Notes under the pieces: model-generated
Told to the model about the DNA's origin: nothing
The model's input: only the letters and a program-made list of their open reading frames with translations
The model's database searches: none
Translations under genes and position numbers: made by a program
NCBI RefSeq assembly: GCF_003095395.1
Contig: NZ_QEIJ01000002.1
Location: 124,001 to 188,000 of the forward strand
From: Microbacterium sp. Gd 4-13
GTDB lineage: Bacteria; Actinomycetota; Actinomycetes; Actinomycetales; Microbacteriaceae
Reading direction: 5' to 3'
Length of the DNA stretch: 64,000 nucleotides
Part shown: in pieces, positions 9,547 to 18,258 of the stretch
Numbering within the stretch: the stretch's first letter is position 1
Layout of the letters: every line of letters starts with the position of its first letter

Positions 9547-10466
9547 CAGGCTTCCTTCCGGTCAACGGCATCTCGCCGGATGATCTCGATCGCGGCTTCG
9601 CGATAGGCAATGGCGCCGGCCGACTGCCCATCGTAGGCGATGACGGTCTGTCCGAAACTCGGCGCCTCCGATACGCGCACCGATCGCGGGATGACGGTGC
9701 GCAGCACCTCGTGGGGAAAATGCTCTCGCACCTCCTCCGCCACCTGCTGAGCGAGGCGCGTGCGTCCGTCGTACATGGTCAGCAGGATCGTGGACAGTCG
9801 AAGGCTGGGATTGAGGTGCTTCTGAATCATTTGCACGCTACCGAGCAGCTGGCTCAGACCTTCGAGGGCGTAGTACTCGCACTGGATCGGAATCAACACT
9901 TCGCGGGCCGCGGTGAAGGCGTTGATCGTGAGGAGACCGAGCGACGGAGGGCAATCGATGATCACGAAGTCCATGCGGTGATCAGGATCGTTCACGTACT
10001 CATCGAGGGCGGTGCGCAAGCGGTGCTCGCGTGCGACGCGCGAAACGAGCTCGATCTCGGCACCGGCGAGATGAATCGTGCTCGGCGCGCAGAAGAGATG
10101 GGGAGACTCCGGGCTCTGCTGCACGATGTCAGCGAGAGGGACCTCGTCGATCAGCACGTCGTAGATACTCGAGACCTCAGCGTTGTGGGGCACGCCGAGG
10201 GCCGTGGAGGCATTCCCCTGCGGATCGAGGTCGATGACGAGCACACGGGCCCCGACCTGAGCCAGAGCGGCAGCGACATTGACGGCACTCGTCGTCTTTC
10301 CGACTCCGCCCTTCTGGTTCGAGACGGTGATGATGCGGGTCTCGCCGGAAAGCTGCACTTCGACGCTCTCGAGAGCACGTCGTCGGGCGGAGAGGTTGGC
10401 GATCTCGCGGGCGATGGGCGAGTCCTCGAAAGCATCCATCGGCGACCGGTCATCGGGATGTTTCAC
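9546..10466 (-). CDS. parA: Chromosome-partitioning ATPase ParA
   Basis: A Walker-type ATPase that drives origin segregation with ParB. It carries the deviant Walker A KGGVGKTTSAVN and the Walker B-like region VIIDCPPSLG. The chosen start is the GTG at 10466, which lies inside a parS palindrome: AAGGAG at 10482-10477 precedes it with ten bases of spacing. An in-frame ATG at 10439 (giving MDAFEDSP) has only a weak ribosome binding site. With the GTG the product is 306 residues. ParB bound at this parS could cover both the start codon and the ribosome binding site of its own operon. Confidence 0.95.
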   Translation of the reverse strand: MKHPDDRSPMDAFEDSPIAREIANLSARRRALESVEVQLSGETRIITVSNQKGGVGKTTSAVNVAAALAQVGARVLVIDLDPQGNASTALGVPHNAEVSSIYDVLIDEVPLADIVQQSPESPHLFCAPSTIHLAGAEIELVSRVAREHRLRTALDEYVNDPDHRMDFVIIDCPPSLGLLTINAFTAAREVLIPIQCEYYALEGLSQLLGSVQMIQKHLNPSLRLSTILLTMYDGRTRLAQQVAEEVREHFPHEVLRTVIPRSVRVSEAPSFGQTVIAYDGQSAGAIAYREAAIEIIRRDAVDRKEA

Positions 10467-10474
10467 GTGAAACT
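10459..10474. promoter_or_regulatory. parS: parS site 1 (contains the parA start codon)
   Basis: TGTTTCACGTGAAACT contains the full 14-base parS core GTTTCACGTGAAAC. The GTG used as the probable parA start is part of the palindrome on the minus strand. Confidence 0.95.
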
Positions 10475-10545
10475 CTCTCCTTCTCGCCGGTTCGGCACAC
10501 TCGATCGAGTCTACGTCAGGGGGCGGACAGCATCTATTCCGGGTG

Positions 10546-10561
10546 GGTTTCACGTGAAACA
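10546..10561. promoter_or_regulatory. parS: parS site 2
   Basis: GGTTTCACGTGAAACA holds a perfect GTTTCACGTGAAAC core, 72 bases upstream of the parA start in the parA-rsmG gap. Confidence 0.95.
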
Positions 10562-10606
10562 TCGTCGCCGCGGGCATGCGTCCGTCGTGCCCGCGACGAC
10601 GGCCGA

Positions 10607-10622
10607 TGTTTCACGTGAAACG
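10607..10622. promoter_or_regulatory. parS: parS site 3
   Basis: TGTTTCACGTGAAACG holds a perfect core, between parA and the 3' end of rsmG. Confidence 0.95.
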
Positions 10623-10638
10623 GGGGCGGGGTCTACGG

Positions 10639-11265
10639 TTATGCGCGGACGAAAGCGCGAATGACGCGCGTGGGCTCGTCGAGCAGATCGGCACCCACGA
10701 CCTCGACTCGAGCATCGGTCACCCTATGAGCACGAAGCTGTTTCGTCGCGGCGCTGATCTCGTTCTGCGCATTCGCTCCTTTGAGAAGCACGAGCTCGCC
10801 GCCACTGCGAACGAGGGGCGCCGTCCAGGGGAGAAGCGTCTTCAGAGCGCTGACTGCGCGAGCCGTGACCATATCGAGAGTCCCGGCTCCCGACCATTCC
10901 TCACCGCGCGAGCGAACGATCTCGACATTGGTCAAGCCGAGCGTGTCGACCTGTTCCGCCAACCACACGGTACGGCGCTCCATCGGTTCGATGAGAACCC
11001 ACTCGACGTCGGGGCGTGCGATCGCGAGCGCGATACCAGGAAGGCCGGCGCCGGATCCGACGTCGCCGACCCGTCCCGTGAAGAGCGGTGCAACGACGGC
11101 ACTGTTCAGTACGTGGCGCGTCCACAACCGGGGGAGTTCGAGGGGTCCGATCAGACCGCGTTCCTCCCCGTGCTCGGCGAGAGCGTTCGTGAACCGACGG
11201 GCCTGGTCGATCGTGTCGCCGAAGATGAGAGCGGCAGCCGCCGGCTCGGCTTCGAGAGAGGTCAT
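10639..11265 (-). CDS. rsmG: 16S rRNA (guanine-N7)-methyltransferase RsmG (GidB)
   Basis: A 208-residue SAM-dependent enzyme methylating N7 of the guanine at 527 (E. coli numbering) in 16S rRNA. It shows motif I GDVGSGAGLPG and the family-specific LWTRHVLNS before it. Loss of this gene gives low-level streptomycin resistance in several bacteria. It lies between jag and parA on the minus strand, the common actinobacterial order. A parS site is only four bases upstream of the ATG at 11265 and there is no good Shine-Dalgarno sequence. Confidence 0.95.
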   Translation of the reverse strand: MTSLEAEPAAAALIFGDTIDQARRFTNALAEHGEERGLIGPLELPRLWTRHVLNSAVVAPLFTGRVGDVGSGAGLPGIALAIARPDVEWVLIEPMERRTVWLAEQVDTLGLTNVEIVRSRGEEWSGAGTLDMVTARAVSALKTLLPWTAPLVRSGGELVLLKGANAQNEISAATKQLRAHRVTDARVEVVGADLLDEPTRVIRAFVRA

Positions 11266-11268
11266 CGA

Positions 11269-11284
11269 TGTTTCACGTGAAACG
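11269..11284. promoter_or_regulatory. parS: parS site 4
   Basis: TGTTTCACGTGAAACG holds a perfect core, in the 21-base gap between jag and rsmG. Confidence 0.95.
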
Positions 11285-11286
11285 CG

Positions 11287-11787
11287 TCAGGCGCGGCGGA
11301 TGACGGGGTGACGGTCCGCGCCCTCGCCGAACGACTCGGACGCATATCCGCGGTCCGCTGCGATGTCGTGAATCAGTTTCCGCTCATAGCTCGACATCGC
11401 CGGCAGCGAGGCCTGCGATGAGCCTTCGTCGATGCGCGCGATCGCACGATCGACGAGCACCTCGAGCTCGCGCTGGCGAGCATCGCGCGATCCACCGACG
11501 TCGAGGATGAGACGCGAGAATCGCCCGGTACTGTTCTGCACAGCGAGCCGCGTGAGTTCCTGCAGGGCGCGCACCGTCTCAGGCTCTGCGAGGCGGGCGA
11601 TAGGTCCCGCTGCATCCGCCTCGACGGAGACATAAGCGCGACCGGCGCGGACATCCATCGCCAAGTCGCCGTCGATGTCGGCGATATCCAGAAGCGCTTC
11701 GAGATAGTCGGCGGCGACGTCGCCCTCCTGCTCGAGCTGCTCATCGGTAGCGGGGGCGGGTGCTTCGGTCTGCTCGGAAGTCGTCAT
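11287..11787 (-). CDS. jag: Jag/KhpB family RNA-binding protein (KH and R3H domains)
   Basis: A 166-residue protein. An acidic N-terminus leads into a Jag-type KH domain (about 25-105, with NSTGRFSRLILDVGG) and an R3H domain at the C-terminus (SYERKLIHDIA near 132-142). KhpB/Jag binds RNA and influences cell-wall synthesis and division in Gram-positive bacteria. It lies between yidC and rsmG in the usual order, 22 bases after the yidC stop. The product is shorter than firmicute Jag because the long N-terminal Jag_N region is missing. Confidence 0.92.
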   Translation of the reverse strand: MTTSEQTEAPAPATDEQLEQEGDVAADYLEALLDIADIDGDLAMDVRAGRAYVSVEADAAGPIARLAEPETVRALQELTRLAVQNSTGRFSRLILDVGGSRDARQRELEVLVDRAIARIDEGSSQASLPAMSSYERKLIHDIAADRGYASESFGEGADRHPVIRRA

Positions 11788-11809
11788 GATCGTCTTTCAG
11801 GTGGTGCGG

Positions 11810-12898
11810 TCAGCGAGGTGTGGGCGCGTCGGGCGCATCGGGCGACGACGGCGGGGATGCTGCCGGACGAGCGGCCGTCGGCTTCGTGCCCTGCTTCTTG
11901 GCGCGCTGCTTGCCGACCGGCTGCTGGCGCTTGGGGGCTGCGGCGCGTGCGCGCTCGGCCTCCTCGAGCAGACGCTGCTGTTCGGCCTGGTACTTCTCCA
12001 TGGGAACGACCTTGCCGTTCGAGTCGATCGCCTTGCCCTTGCGAGCGAGGCGCTCCTCGCGGGCCTTCGCAGCCTCGGACCCGGGAGTCGGCATCTCGCG
12101 GATGACGATGAACTGCTGAACCATCGTCCACAGGTTGCTGGCGAACCAGTAGATGACGACGCCGAGGGGGAAGAACACACCCGAGAAGATGAAGCCCAGC
12201 GGCAGGATGAAGAGCATGATGCGCTGCATCTGGTAGGCCTGGCCGGTCTTGGCCTCGGGGGACAGGTTCTTCGAGATGATCTGCAGCTGGGTGAAGAACT
12301 GCGACGAGATCATGAGCACCACGAGGATGATCAGGATGATGACCGACACCTGGCCGTCGGGCTGGCTCCATGCCGTCGTCAGGTTGACGTGCAGCGAAGC
12401 GACGTCGAAGAGCTTGGCGTCGTAGAACTCCTGCGTGAGCCGGTTGTCGAGGAGCCCGACACCACTGAAGCTGGGATTGGTCGCGATCTTCTGCACGTCG
12501 TTGAGCACGCTGAACAGCGCGAAGAACACAGGCATCTGCACGAGCAGAGGCAAGCAGCTCGACACCGGTGTCGTGCCATGCTTCTTGTAGAGCGCCATGG
12601 TCTCCCGGCTCATGGCCTCACGAGAGAGCTGATCCTTCTTGCCGCGATACTTCTCCTGGACTTTTCGCAGTTCAGGAGCGATTTCCATCATCTTTCGCTG
12701 GCTCTTGATCTGACGGACGAACAGCGGAATCAGCGCGGCGCGCACGACGATCACCAGACCGACGATCGAAAGCACCCACGTCAGGCCCGCTGCGGGCGCC
12801 ATGCCGATCGCCGTGAACACCCAGTGCCACGCGACCAGCACGAGTTCGACCAGCCACTTCAGTGGCCAGAGGATGGTTCCAATCAGGTCGAAGCCCAA
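11810..12898 (-). CDS. yidC: Membrane protein insertase YidC
   Basis: A 362-residue Oxa1/YidC insertase that inserts and folds membrane proteins alone or with Sec. It has an N-terminal membrane segment, the conserved Arg in the hydrophilic groove (VRAALIPLFVRQIKSQRKM), several further helices and a charged Lys/Arg-rich cytoplasmic tail ending in Pro/Ser-rich sequence. There is no large periplasmic domain, as expected for Gram-positive YidC. The start is TTG at 12898, preceded by AAAGGA at good spacing. It sits three bases after yidD. Confidence 0.95.
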   Translation of the reverse strand: MGFDLIGTILWPLKWLVELVLVAWHWVFTAIGMAPAAGLTWVLSIVGLVIVVRAALIPLFVRQIKSQRKMMEIAPELRKVQEKYRGKKDQLSREAMSRETMALYKKHGTTPVSSCLPLLVQMPVFFALFSVLNDVQKIATNPSFSGVGLLDNRLTQEFYDAKLFDVASLHVNLTTAWSQPDGQVSVIILIILVVLMISSQFFTQLQIISKNLSPEAKTGQAYQMQRIMLFILPLGFIFSGVFFPLGVVIYWFASNLWTMVQQFIVIREMPTPGSEAAKAREERLARKGKAIDSNGKVVPMEKYQAEQQRLLEEAERARAAAPKRQQPVGKQRAKKQGTKPTAARPAASPPSSPDAPDAPTPR

Positions 12899-12901
12899 GA
12901 G

Positions 12902-13258
12902 TCAGTCCTTTCCAGGGGGCACGACGAAGCCGTGCCGGGTGAGCTCATAGCGGAAGGCGCGGTGAGGCGGCACGTCGTCGATGCCACCCTGAGCCCAGGG
13001 ATGACATCGGGCGAGTCGCGCGGCCGCCAGAACCACGCCTTTCACGACCCCGTGCTGCTGCACCGCACCAACCGCGTACGCCGAACAAGAGGGGTAGTAC
13101 TTGCACACGTCGCCATAGACGTGGGAGATCGTCGCGCGATATGCGTGGAGAACACTCAGCGCCGTGTTGCGCGGCACGAGAGGAACCGAGCGCACGAGAT
13201 CGGATGCGACCCAGTGTCCGTTCCCCGTCGACGAGGTCGGCAGAGTGGAGGTGCTCAT
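12902..13258 (-). CDS. yidD: Membrane protein insertion efficiency factor YidD
   Basis: A 118-residue small protein of the YidD family, with the signature YRATISHVYGDVCKYYPSCSAYAV and the Cys pair of that motif. The rest is amphipathic, with the conserved RCHPWAQGG. It is thought to help YidC at the membrane. The ATG overlaps the rnpA stop (ATGA), so it is translationally coupled to rnpA and upstream of yidC. Confidence 0.95.
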   Translation of the reverse strand: MSTSTLPTSSTGNGHWVASDLVRSVPLVPRNTALSVLHAYRATISHVYGDVCKYYPSCSAYAVGAVQQHGVVKGVVLAAARLARCHPWAQGGIDDVPPHRAFRYELTRHGFVVPPGKD

Positions 13259-13587
13259 ACGGCCCTCCGCTTCAGACAGCGGACGACGTCGTCACGCAGT
13301 TCCGCGAAGTCTGCCGTCGCTGAACCGGGCAAGGCACGGATGACGACATCTGCCCCGGGGCGAACGACCTCGAGAGCCTCCGCGCACACGGCCTTCAGCC
13401 GACGCCGGACGAGATTGCGCGTGACCGCCGAACCGACCTGTCGGCTCACGATGAAACCGAACCGAGCCGGCGCGTCGCCGCCACCGCCCACGTAGGTGAC
13501 GGTGTGCGTTCCCGCACACCGAGCACCGCGCCGGACGATGGCTTTATAGTCCGATCCGCGCGTGAGTCGGTTCGGCTTCGCGAGCAC
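13255..13587 (-). CDS. rnpA: Ribonuclease P protein component
   Basis: The 110-residue basic protein subunit of RNase P, which binds the catalytic RNA and precursor-tRNA leaders. The family signature appears as AVTRNLVRRRLKAVC near 54-68, preceded by RFGFIVSRQVG. The start is GTG at 13587, 23 bases after the rpmH stop. It is co-transcribed with rpmH from the promoter at 13836-13864. Confidence 0.96.
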   Translation of the reverse strand: MLAKPNRLTRGSDYKAIVRRGARCAGTHTVTYVGGGGDAPARFGFIVSRQVGSAVTRNLVRRRLKAVCAEALEVVRPGADVVIRALPGSATADFAELRDDVVRCLKRRAV

Positions 13588-13610
13588 GGGGTGGGTGAGA
13601 CCGAGTGAGG

Positions 13611-13748
13611 TCAGGCCGAGAGCTCGGTGCGCCCCTTGGCGCGCCGAGCCGAGAGGATGGCGCGACCGGCACGCGTGTGCATGCGGGCACGGAAGCCGTG
13701 CTTCTTGGCGCGACGGCGGTTGTTGGGCTGGAACGTACGCTTGCTCAT
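13611..13748 (-). CDS. rpmH: 50S ribosomal protein L34
   Basis: A 45-residue, very basic ribosomal protein. It begins [20 protein letters not shown] and continues with the conserved [17 protein letters not shown]. This is the normal L34 length and position, between dnaA and rnpA on the opposite strand from dnaA. Confidence 0.97.
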   Translation of the reverse strand: MSKRTFQPNNRRRAKKHGFRARMHTRAGRAILSARRAKGRTELSA

Positions 13749-13835
13749 GAGATAACTCCGGTATCGGATGCCGCCCGGGCGATCATCCGGGCCCAGACGG
13801 TGGGGACTGCCACGAGGGCATAAGTCAACCGACTA

Positions 13836-13864
13836 AGACTAAGCCGGACTTCCTGAGAACTCAA
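13836..13864 (-). promoter_or_regulatory. Promoter of the rpmH-rnpA-yidD-yidC block
   Basis: On the minus strand, TTGAGT (13864-13859) and TAGTCT (13841-13836) are separated by 17 bases, a good housekeeping promoter. Transcription would start near 13829, about 80 bases before rpmH. Confidence 0.65.
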
Positions 13865-13887
13865 ACCCGATCGAGGCCAAAGAGCGA

Positions 13888-13999
13888 TTATCCCCAACCT
13901 GTGGGGTTCCCCCTGGCAATGACACGCCGCCCGGATCTACAGTGGGTTTTGCTCTCGTGACGACCGCTGACTAACGTGTGTCTCCGATAGTTATCCACA
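13888..13999 (+). promoter_or_regulatory. dnaA promoter with flanking DnaA boxes
   Basis: TTGCTC (13949-13954), a 17-base spacer and TAACGT (13972-13977) form a promoter with a start near 13985. A perfect DnaA box TTATCCACA lies just downstream at 13991-13999 and a one-mismatch box TTATCCCCA upstream at 13888-13896, an arrangement fitting DnaA autoregulation. Confidence 0.65.
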
Positions 14000-14047
14000 G
14001 GTTCGGCGCGCCCGTCGATCTGAGACGCGCGAGCTCCCGGGGGGACG

Positions 14048-15496
14048 ATGTCACCGAACGAGGTCGCCGACGTCCCTATTTGGCCCGCGGTTCTCGAGAT
14101 GCTCGACCGGGACGACCGCGTGACTCCCCAGCTCCGGGGGTTCCTCAACCTCGTCGTGCCCAGCGGTGTCTACGCCGGCGTTCTGTACCTCGACGTACCG
14201 AACGATCTGACCGCAGCGCAGATCAACAAGCGTCTTCGGCTGCCCCTGCTCGAGGCCCTCACCCGGGTCGAGGCACCCGAGCCCGCCGCATCCTTCCGGG
14301 TCGCCGTGAACCCCGACCTCATCGACGCTCATCTCAGCTCGCCGGCGAACTCCCCGCATCCGGAGATCGACCACGAGCCGGCCCCCACGCCCGCGCCCGC
14401 GACGGTTCCCCACTCGCGACCGAACATGGACGATACGTCCGAGTCCGCGTCCCCCGCCTCCCGCAACGACACCCGCCTCAACCCGAAGTACACGTTCGAC
14501 AACTTCGTCATCGGGCAGTCCAACCGTTTCGCCCACGCCGCGGCGGTCGCGGTCGCCGAGGCCCCCGCGAAGGCGTACAACCCGCTCTTCATCTACGGCG
14601 ACTCCGGACTGGGCAAGACACACCTCCTGCACGCCATCGGTGACTATGCCGTGAGCATGTACGCCGGCATCCGCGTGCGCTATGTCTCCAGCGAAGAGTT
14701 CACGAACGACTTCATCAACTCGATCGTGAACAACCGCGGCTCGGCCTTCCAGGCCAGGTACCGCGATGTCGACATCCTGCTGATCGACGACATCCAGTTC
14801 CTGCAGGGTCGCGCCGAGACCCAGGAAGCGTTCTTCCACACCTTCAATACGCTCCATGACCACGACAAGCAGGTCGTGATCACGAGCGATGTGCCACCCA
14901 AGCACCTCACCGGCTTCGAAGACCGCATGCGCAGCCGCTTCGAGTGGGGCCTCATCACCGACGTCCAGGCACCCGACCTCGAGACACGTATCGCCATCCT
15001 GCGCAAGAAGGCACAGAGCGAGCGACTGCAGATTCCCGACGAGGTCATGGAGTACATCGCGACCGTGGTGTCGTCGAACATCCGTGAACTCGAGGGCGCA
15101 CTCATCCGTGTCTCGGCGTTCGCCAGCCTGAACCGCTCGACGCTCGACATGTCCCTCGCCCAGACGGTGCTGCGCGACATCATCGATCAGGACGACCAGA
15201 ACGTCGTCTCACCGACCGACATCATCACGGCGACCGCTCAGTACTTCAAGCTGTCGGTCGACGATCTGTACGGGTCGAGTCGCTCGCAGTCGATCGCGAT
15301 CGCCCGTCAGATCGCGATGTACCTGTGCCGGGAGCGCACGAGCCTGTCACTGCCGAAGATCGGTCAGCTGTTCGGGAACCGCGACCACACCACCGTGATG
15401 TACGCCTATAAGAAGATCAGCGACCTCATGAAGGAGCGCCGATCGATCTACAACCAGGTGACGGAGATCACCACGCAGCTCGGCCGGTCCCGCTGA
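14048..15496 (+). CDS. dnaA: Chromosomal replication initiator DnaA
   Basis: A 482-residue AAA+ initiator that binds DnaA boxes and opens oriC. The N-terminal DnaB/DiaA-interaction domain (1-80) is followed by a variable Pro/Ala-rich linker. The AAA+ core has Walker A GDSGLGKTHLL and Walker B LLIDDIQFLQG. The C-terminal helix-turn-helix carries the signature RDHTTVMYAYKKI. The promoter and flanking boxes upstream suggest autoregulation. A strong stem-loop follows at 15510-15551, so dnaN is probably expressed separately. Confidence 0.98.
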   Translation: MSPNEVADVPIWPAVLEMLDRDDRVTPQLRGFLNLVVPSGVYAGVLYLDVPNDLTAAQINKRLRLPLLEALTRVEAPEPAASFRVAVNPDLIDAHLSSPANSPHPEIDHEPAPTPAPATVPHSRPNMDDTSESASPASRNDTRLNPKYTFDNFVIGQSNRFAHAAAVAVAEAPAKAYNPLFIYGDSGLGKTHLLHAIGDYAVSMYAGIRVRYVSSEEFTNDFINSIVNNRGSAFQARYRDVDILLIDDIQFLQGRAETQEAFFHTFNTLHDHDKQVVITSDVPPKHLTGFEDRMRSRFEWGLITDVQAPDLETRIAILRKKAQSERLQIPDEVMEYIATVVSSNIRELEGALIRVSAFASLNRSTLDMSLAQTVLRDIIDQDDQNVVSPTDIITATAQYFKLSVDDLYGSSRSQSIAIARQIAMYLCRERTSLSLPKIGQLFGNRDHTTVMYAYKKISDLMKERRSIYNQVTEITTQLGRSR

Positions 15497-15509
15497 TCCT
15501 CTCCGACTG

Positions 15510-15551
15510 AGCCCCTGTGACCCCCTTCCATGGGTCTCGGGGGCTTCTTCG
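15510..15551 (+). terminator. dnaA terminator
   Basis: AGCCCC (15510-15515) pairs with GGGGCT (15540-15545), and the inner GACCC (15519-15523) with GGGTC (15532-15536). A TTCTTC tail follows, 14 bases after the dnaA stop. Confidence 0.7.
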
Positions 15552-15929
15552 TGCGCGGACGACCCCTCAGAGGGGTTCTCGAACGACGTTCTGCACATGT
15601 GGAAAACGTGTGGATAACTACGATTTCCCGTGCGCGGGATGTGTACGGATTCGACAGACCTGTGGACAGAGCCTCGGATGCTGTGACCCCGACGACGACA
15701 TGTTGGGGGCGGTTTCCGCACCGAGTCCACATCTCACACGCGTGTAGTTCCCATGTCGCGACAGGTATCCACCGAGTTGTCCACAGTTTCCACAGCTGTT
15801 AACAAGATGAAGAACAAAAATTGTTAAGCAAGCCGGGTCCATCACCTTTACGGCGGCAACGGGCTTTCCGGATCATCCGGGAGCGGGCACTAGCATGAGT
15901 AACCCAAGCCCGACGTCGAGGGAGCACCC
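15552..15929. other. oriC: Origin of replication oriC (dnaA-dnaN intergenic)
   Basis: This gene-free stretch holds DnaA boxes in both orientations. Perfect boxes are TGTGGATAA (15609-15617, the reverse of TTATCCACA) and TTGTCCACA (15777-15785). Near matches are TGTGGAAAA (15598-15606), TGTGGACAG (15661-15669) and GTTTCCACA (15786-15794). Next to the right-hand pair lies the only clearly AT-rich tract, about 15797-15832, bounded by TTAACAA (15799-15805) and its inverted copy TTGTTAA (15821-15827); this is the likely unwinding element. TAGCAT at 15891-15896 may be the dnaN -10 box. The position between dnaA and dnaN matches other Actinobacteria. Confidence 0.9.
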
Positions 15930-17072
15930 GTGAAATTTCACGTCAATCGTGATGTGTTCAGCGAAGCCGTGTCGTTCGTCGTCAAGCTCCTGCCGCAGCG
16001 GAACCCGCAGCCGATCCTTGCGGGAGTCTTGATCGAAGCGAGCGACGAGGGTCTGTCGCTCGCCGCTTTCGACTACGAAGCATCCGCCCGCACCACCATC
16101 GAGGCGACCGTCGACGAACCGGGCACGATCCTCGTCCACGGGCGTCTGCTGTCCGAGATCGCGAGCCGCCTGCCCAACGCGCCGATCCAGATCGTCGTCG
16201 ACGATGACGGCGGAATCGTGCTCACCTGCGGTTCGGCACGTTTCACGCTGGCATCGATGCCGGTTCAGGAATATCCCGCCATTCCCGAGGTCAATGGCGA
16301 GTCCGGCCTCGTTCCCTCCGAAGACTTCGCGACGGCCATCGCGCAGGTCGCCTTCGCCGCGTCGCGCGACGATGTCACCCCGGTTCTCACCGGCGTGCAG
16401 CTCGAGGTGTCGGGAACGCGCTTGAGCCTGGTGGCCACCGACCGCTACCGCGTTGCGCTCCGCGAGATCCCCTGGGACGGCGGAACCTCGGCCTCCGACG
16501 AGCCGACCACGGCCCTCGTCCCGGCACGAACCCTGCAGGAGGTCGGCAAGACCTTCGCCCACGGTGGTGACATCTCGATCGCCTTCTCCGGCTCGGGCGA
16601 CCGCGAGATCATCGCGTTCACCGCGGGCAACAAGACCGTGACATCGCTGCTGATCAAGGGCAACTTCCCCCCGGTCCGCCGGCTTTTCCCCGAAGCTACT
16701 GACCACCACGCGGTGGTCAACACGGCAGAGCTCGCCGAAGCGGTTCGTCGTGTCGCGCTCGTGCTCGACCGCTCCGCACCGCTGCGTTTCACGTTCACCG
16801 CCGACGGCGTCTCGATGGATGCGTCCGGCACCGAGCAGGCGCGCGCCTCCGAATCGGTCGACGCGACTCTCGTCGGCGAGGACGTCACCCTCGGGCTCAA
16901 CCCGCAGTACCTGCTCGAGTCGCTCGGCGCGGTCCGCAGCGAATTCGCGCGCGTCACCTTCACGTCGAGCGAGAACGCCAACAAGCTCAGCCCCGTGCTG
17001 GTCACGCCCCAGACTTCGGGCGGCGAGGAGTCGTTCAAGTACCTGCTGCAGCCGAACCTCCTCCTGCGCTGA
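15930..17072 (+). CDS. dnaN: DNA polymerase III beta subunit (sliding clamp)
   Basis: A 380-residue clamp that tethers DNA polymerases, made of three repeated clamp folds. It opens with KFHVNRDVFSEAVSFVVKLLP and includes the family motifs TDRYRVALREIPW and, at the C-terminus, SPVLVTPQ. The start is GTG at 15930 with GAGGGAG upstream. It lies downstream of oriC and 28 bases before recF, the classical origin order. Confidence 0.97.
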   Translation: MKFHVNRDVFSEAVSFVVKLLPQRNPQPILAGVLIEASDEGLSLAAFDYEASARTTIEATVDEPGTILVHGRLLSEIASRLPNAPIQIVVDDDGGIVLTCGSARFTLASMPVQEYPAIPEVNGESGLVPSEDFATAIAQVAFAASRDDVTPVLTGVQLEVSGTRLSLVATDRYRVALREIPWDGGTSASDEPTTALVPARTLQEVGKTFAHGGDISIAFSGSGDREIIAFTAGNKTVTSLLIKGNFPPVRRLFPEATDHHAVVNTAELAEAVRRVALVLDRSAPLRFTFTADGVSMDASGTEQARASESVDATLVGEDVTLGLNPQYLLESLGAVRSEFARVTFTSSENANKLSPVLVTPQTSGGEESFKYLLQPNLLLR

Positions 17073-17100
17073 CGTCGGACGTCGCGGGTAGGCTTCCCCG

Positions 17101-18258
17101 GTGATCGTGGAGCAGCTGAGTCTCGTCGACTTCCGCAACTACGCGGTCGCCGACGTGTCACTCGGTCCCGGGGCCAACGTGTTCGTTGGTCGCAACGGTC
17201 AGGGAAAGACGAATCTCGCCGAGGCGATCGCCTACCTCGCCACCCTCGGGTCGCACCGGGTATCGAACGACGCCCCGCTGGTTCGCGACGGCGCGGAGGC
17301 CGCCATCGTCCGAGCGCGCCTCGCGCACGGCGAGAGAAGCGTGCTGCTCGAATTGCAGGTCAACCGCCAGGGCGCCAACAAGGCCCGGGTCAACGGCGCG
17401 GCCGTGAAGACGGCGGAGCTGCCGCGGTACGCGCAGGTGATCCTGTTCGCTCCCGAAGATCTCCAGATCGTGCGAGGAGACCCGTCTGCCCGTCGCAAGT
17501 TCGCCGATCAGCTGCTCGTGCAGCGCGCTCCCCGTCTTGCCGGCGTACTCGGCGACTACGACCGCGTGCTCAAGCAGCGCACCGCACTGCTCAAATCCGC
17601 GAAAGCACGCGGCGTGCGCGGCGATGCTCTGTCGACTCTCGACGTGTGGGACGACAAACTCGTCGCGCTCGGTACCGAGGTCATCGAAGCGAGGCTCTCG
17701 CTGGCCCGTGACCTCGCGGCGCCCGTCGCCGGCGCCTACACCGCTATCGCGGGTGCCGATCACGATCCGCGGCTCGAGTGGGCGCTCTCGGTTCGCGGCG
17801 GAGATCCTGAAGACGACGAATCGATCGACGGTGAATCGACCGACTCGGGTTCTCTGGCAGAGCAGTTCCGCGCCGCGCTCGCGGCGCGACGTCCCGCGGA
17901 ACTCGAGAGAGGGCTGACCCTCGTCGGCCCGCATCGAGATGATCTGGTGCTGCGCGTACGGGGCCTGCCGGTCAAGGGCTATGCCTCGCACGGCGAATCG
18001 TGGTCGGTCGCGCTCGCCCTGCGACTCGCGTCGGCCGAGCTGCTGCGCGCGGAGTCGCGTCTGGGTGATCCGGTGCTCATCCTCGACGACGTCTTCGCCG
18101 AGCTCGACGCCGGCCGTCGGTCGCGACTGGCCGCTCTGGTCGGCGGCTATGAGCAGGTCATCGTGACGTCGGCGGTGGAAGAAGACGTGCCCGACGCACT
18201 CCGCGCGCGTCTGGTGCGGGTCGATTCCGGACGGATCGTCGAGGCCCCCGATGCCTGA
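17101..18258 (+). CDS. recF: DNA replication and repair protein RecF
   Basis: A 385-residue SMC-like ATPase that loads RecA on gapped DNA during recombinational repair. It has Walker A GRNGQGKTNLAEAI near residues 30-43, a signature region and Walker B VLILDDVFAELD near 325-336. An acidic stretch rich in Asp/Glu/Ser around residues 236-255 is a lineage-specific insertion. The start is GTG at 17101. The gene overlaps the next reading frame by eight bases. Confidence 0.96.
   Translation: MIVEQLSLVDFRNYAVADVSLGPGANVFVGRNGQGKTNLAEAIAYLATLGSHRVSNDAPLVRDGAEAAIVRARLAHGERSVLLELQVNRQGANKARVNGAAVKTAELPRYAQVILFAPEDLQIVRGDPSARRKFADQLLVQRAPRLAGVLGDYDRVLKQRTALLKSAKARGVRGDALSTLDVWDDKLVALGTEVIEARLSLARDLAAPVAGAYTAIAGADHDPRLEWALSVRGGDPEDDESIDGESTDSGSLAEQFRAALAARRPAELERGLTLVGPHRDDLVLRVRGLPVKGYASHGESWSVALALRLASAELLRAESRLGDPVLILDDVFAELDAGRRSRLAALVGGYEQVIVTSAVEEDVPDALRARLVRVDSGRIVEAPDA

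Noticed and set aside
13888..13999. A second oriC upstream of dnaA
   Set aside because: The two DnaA boxes flank the dnaA promoter and lack an AT-rich tract, so autoregulation is the simpler explanation.
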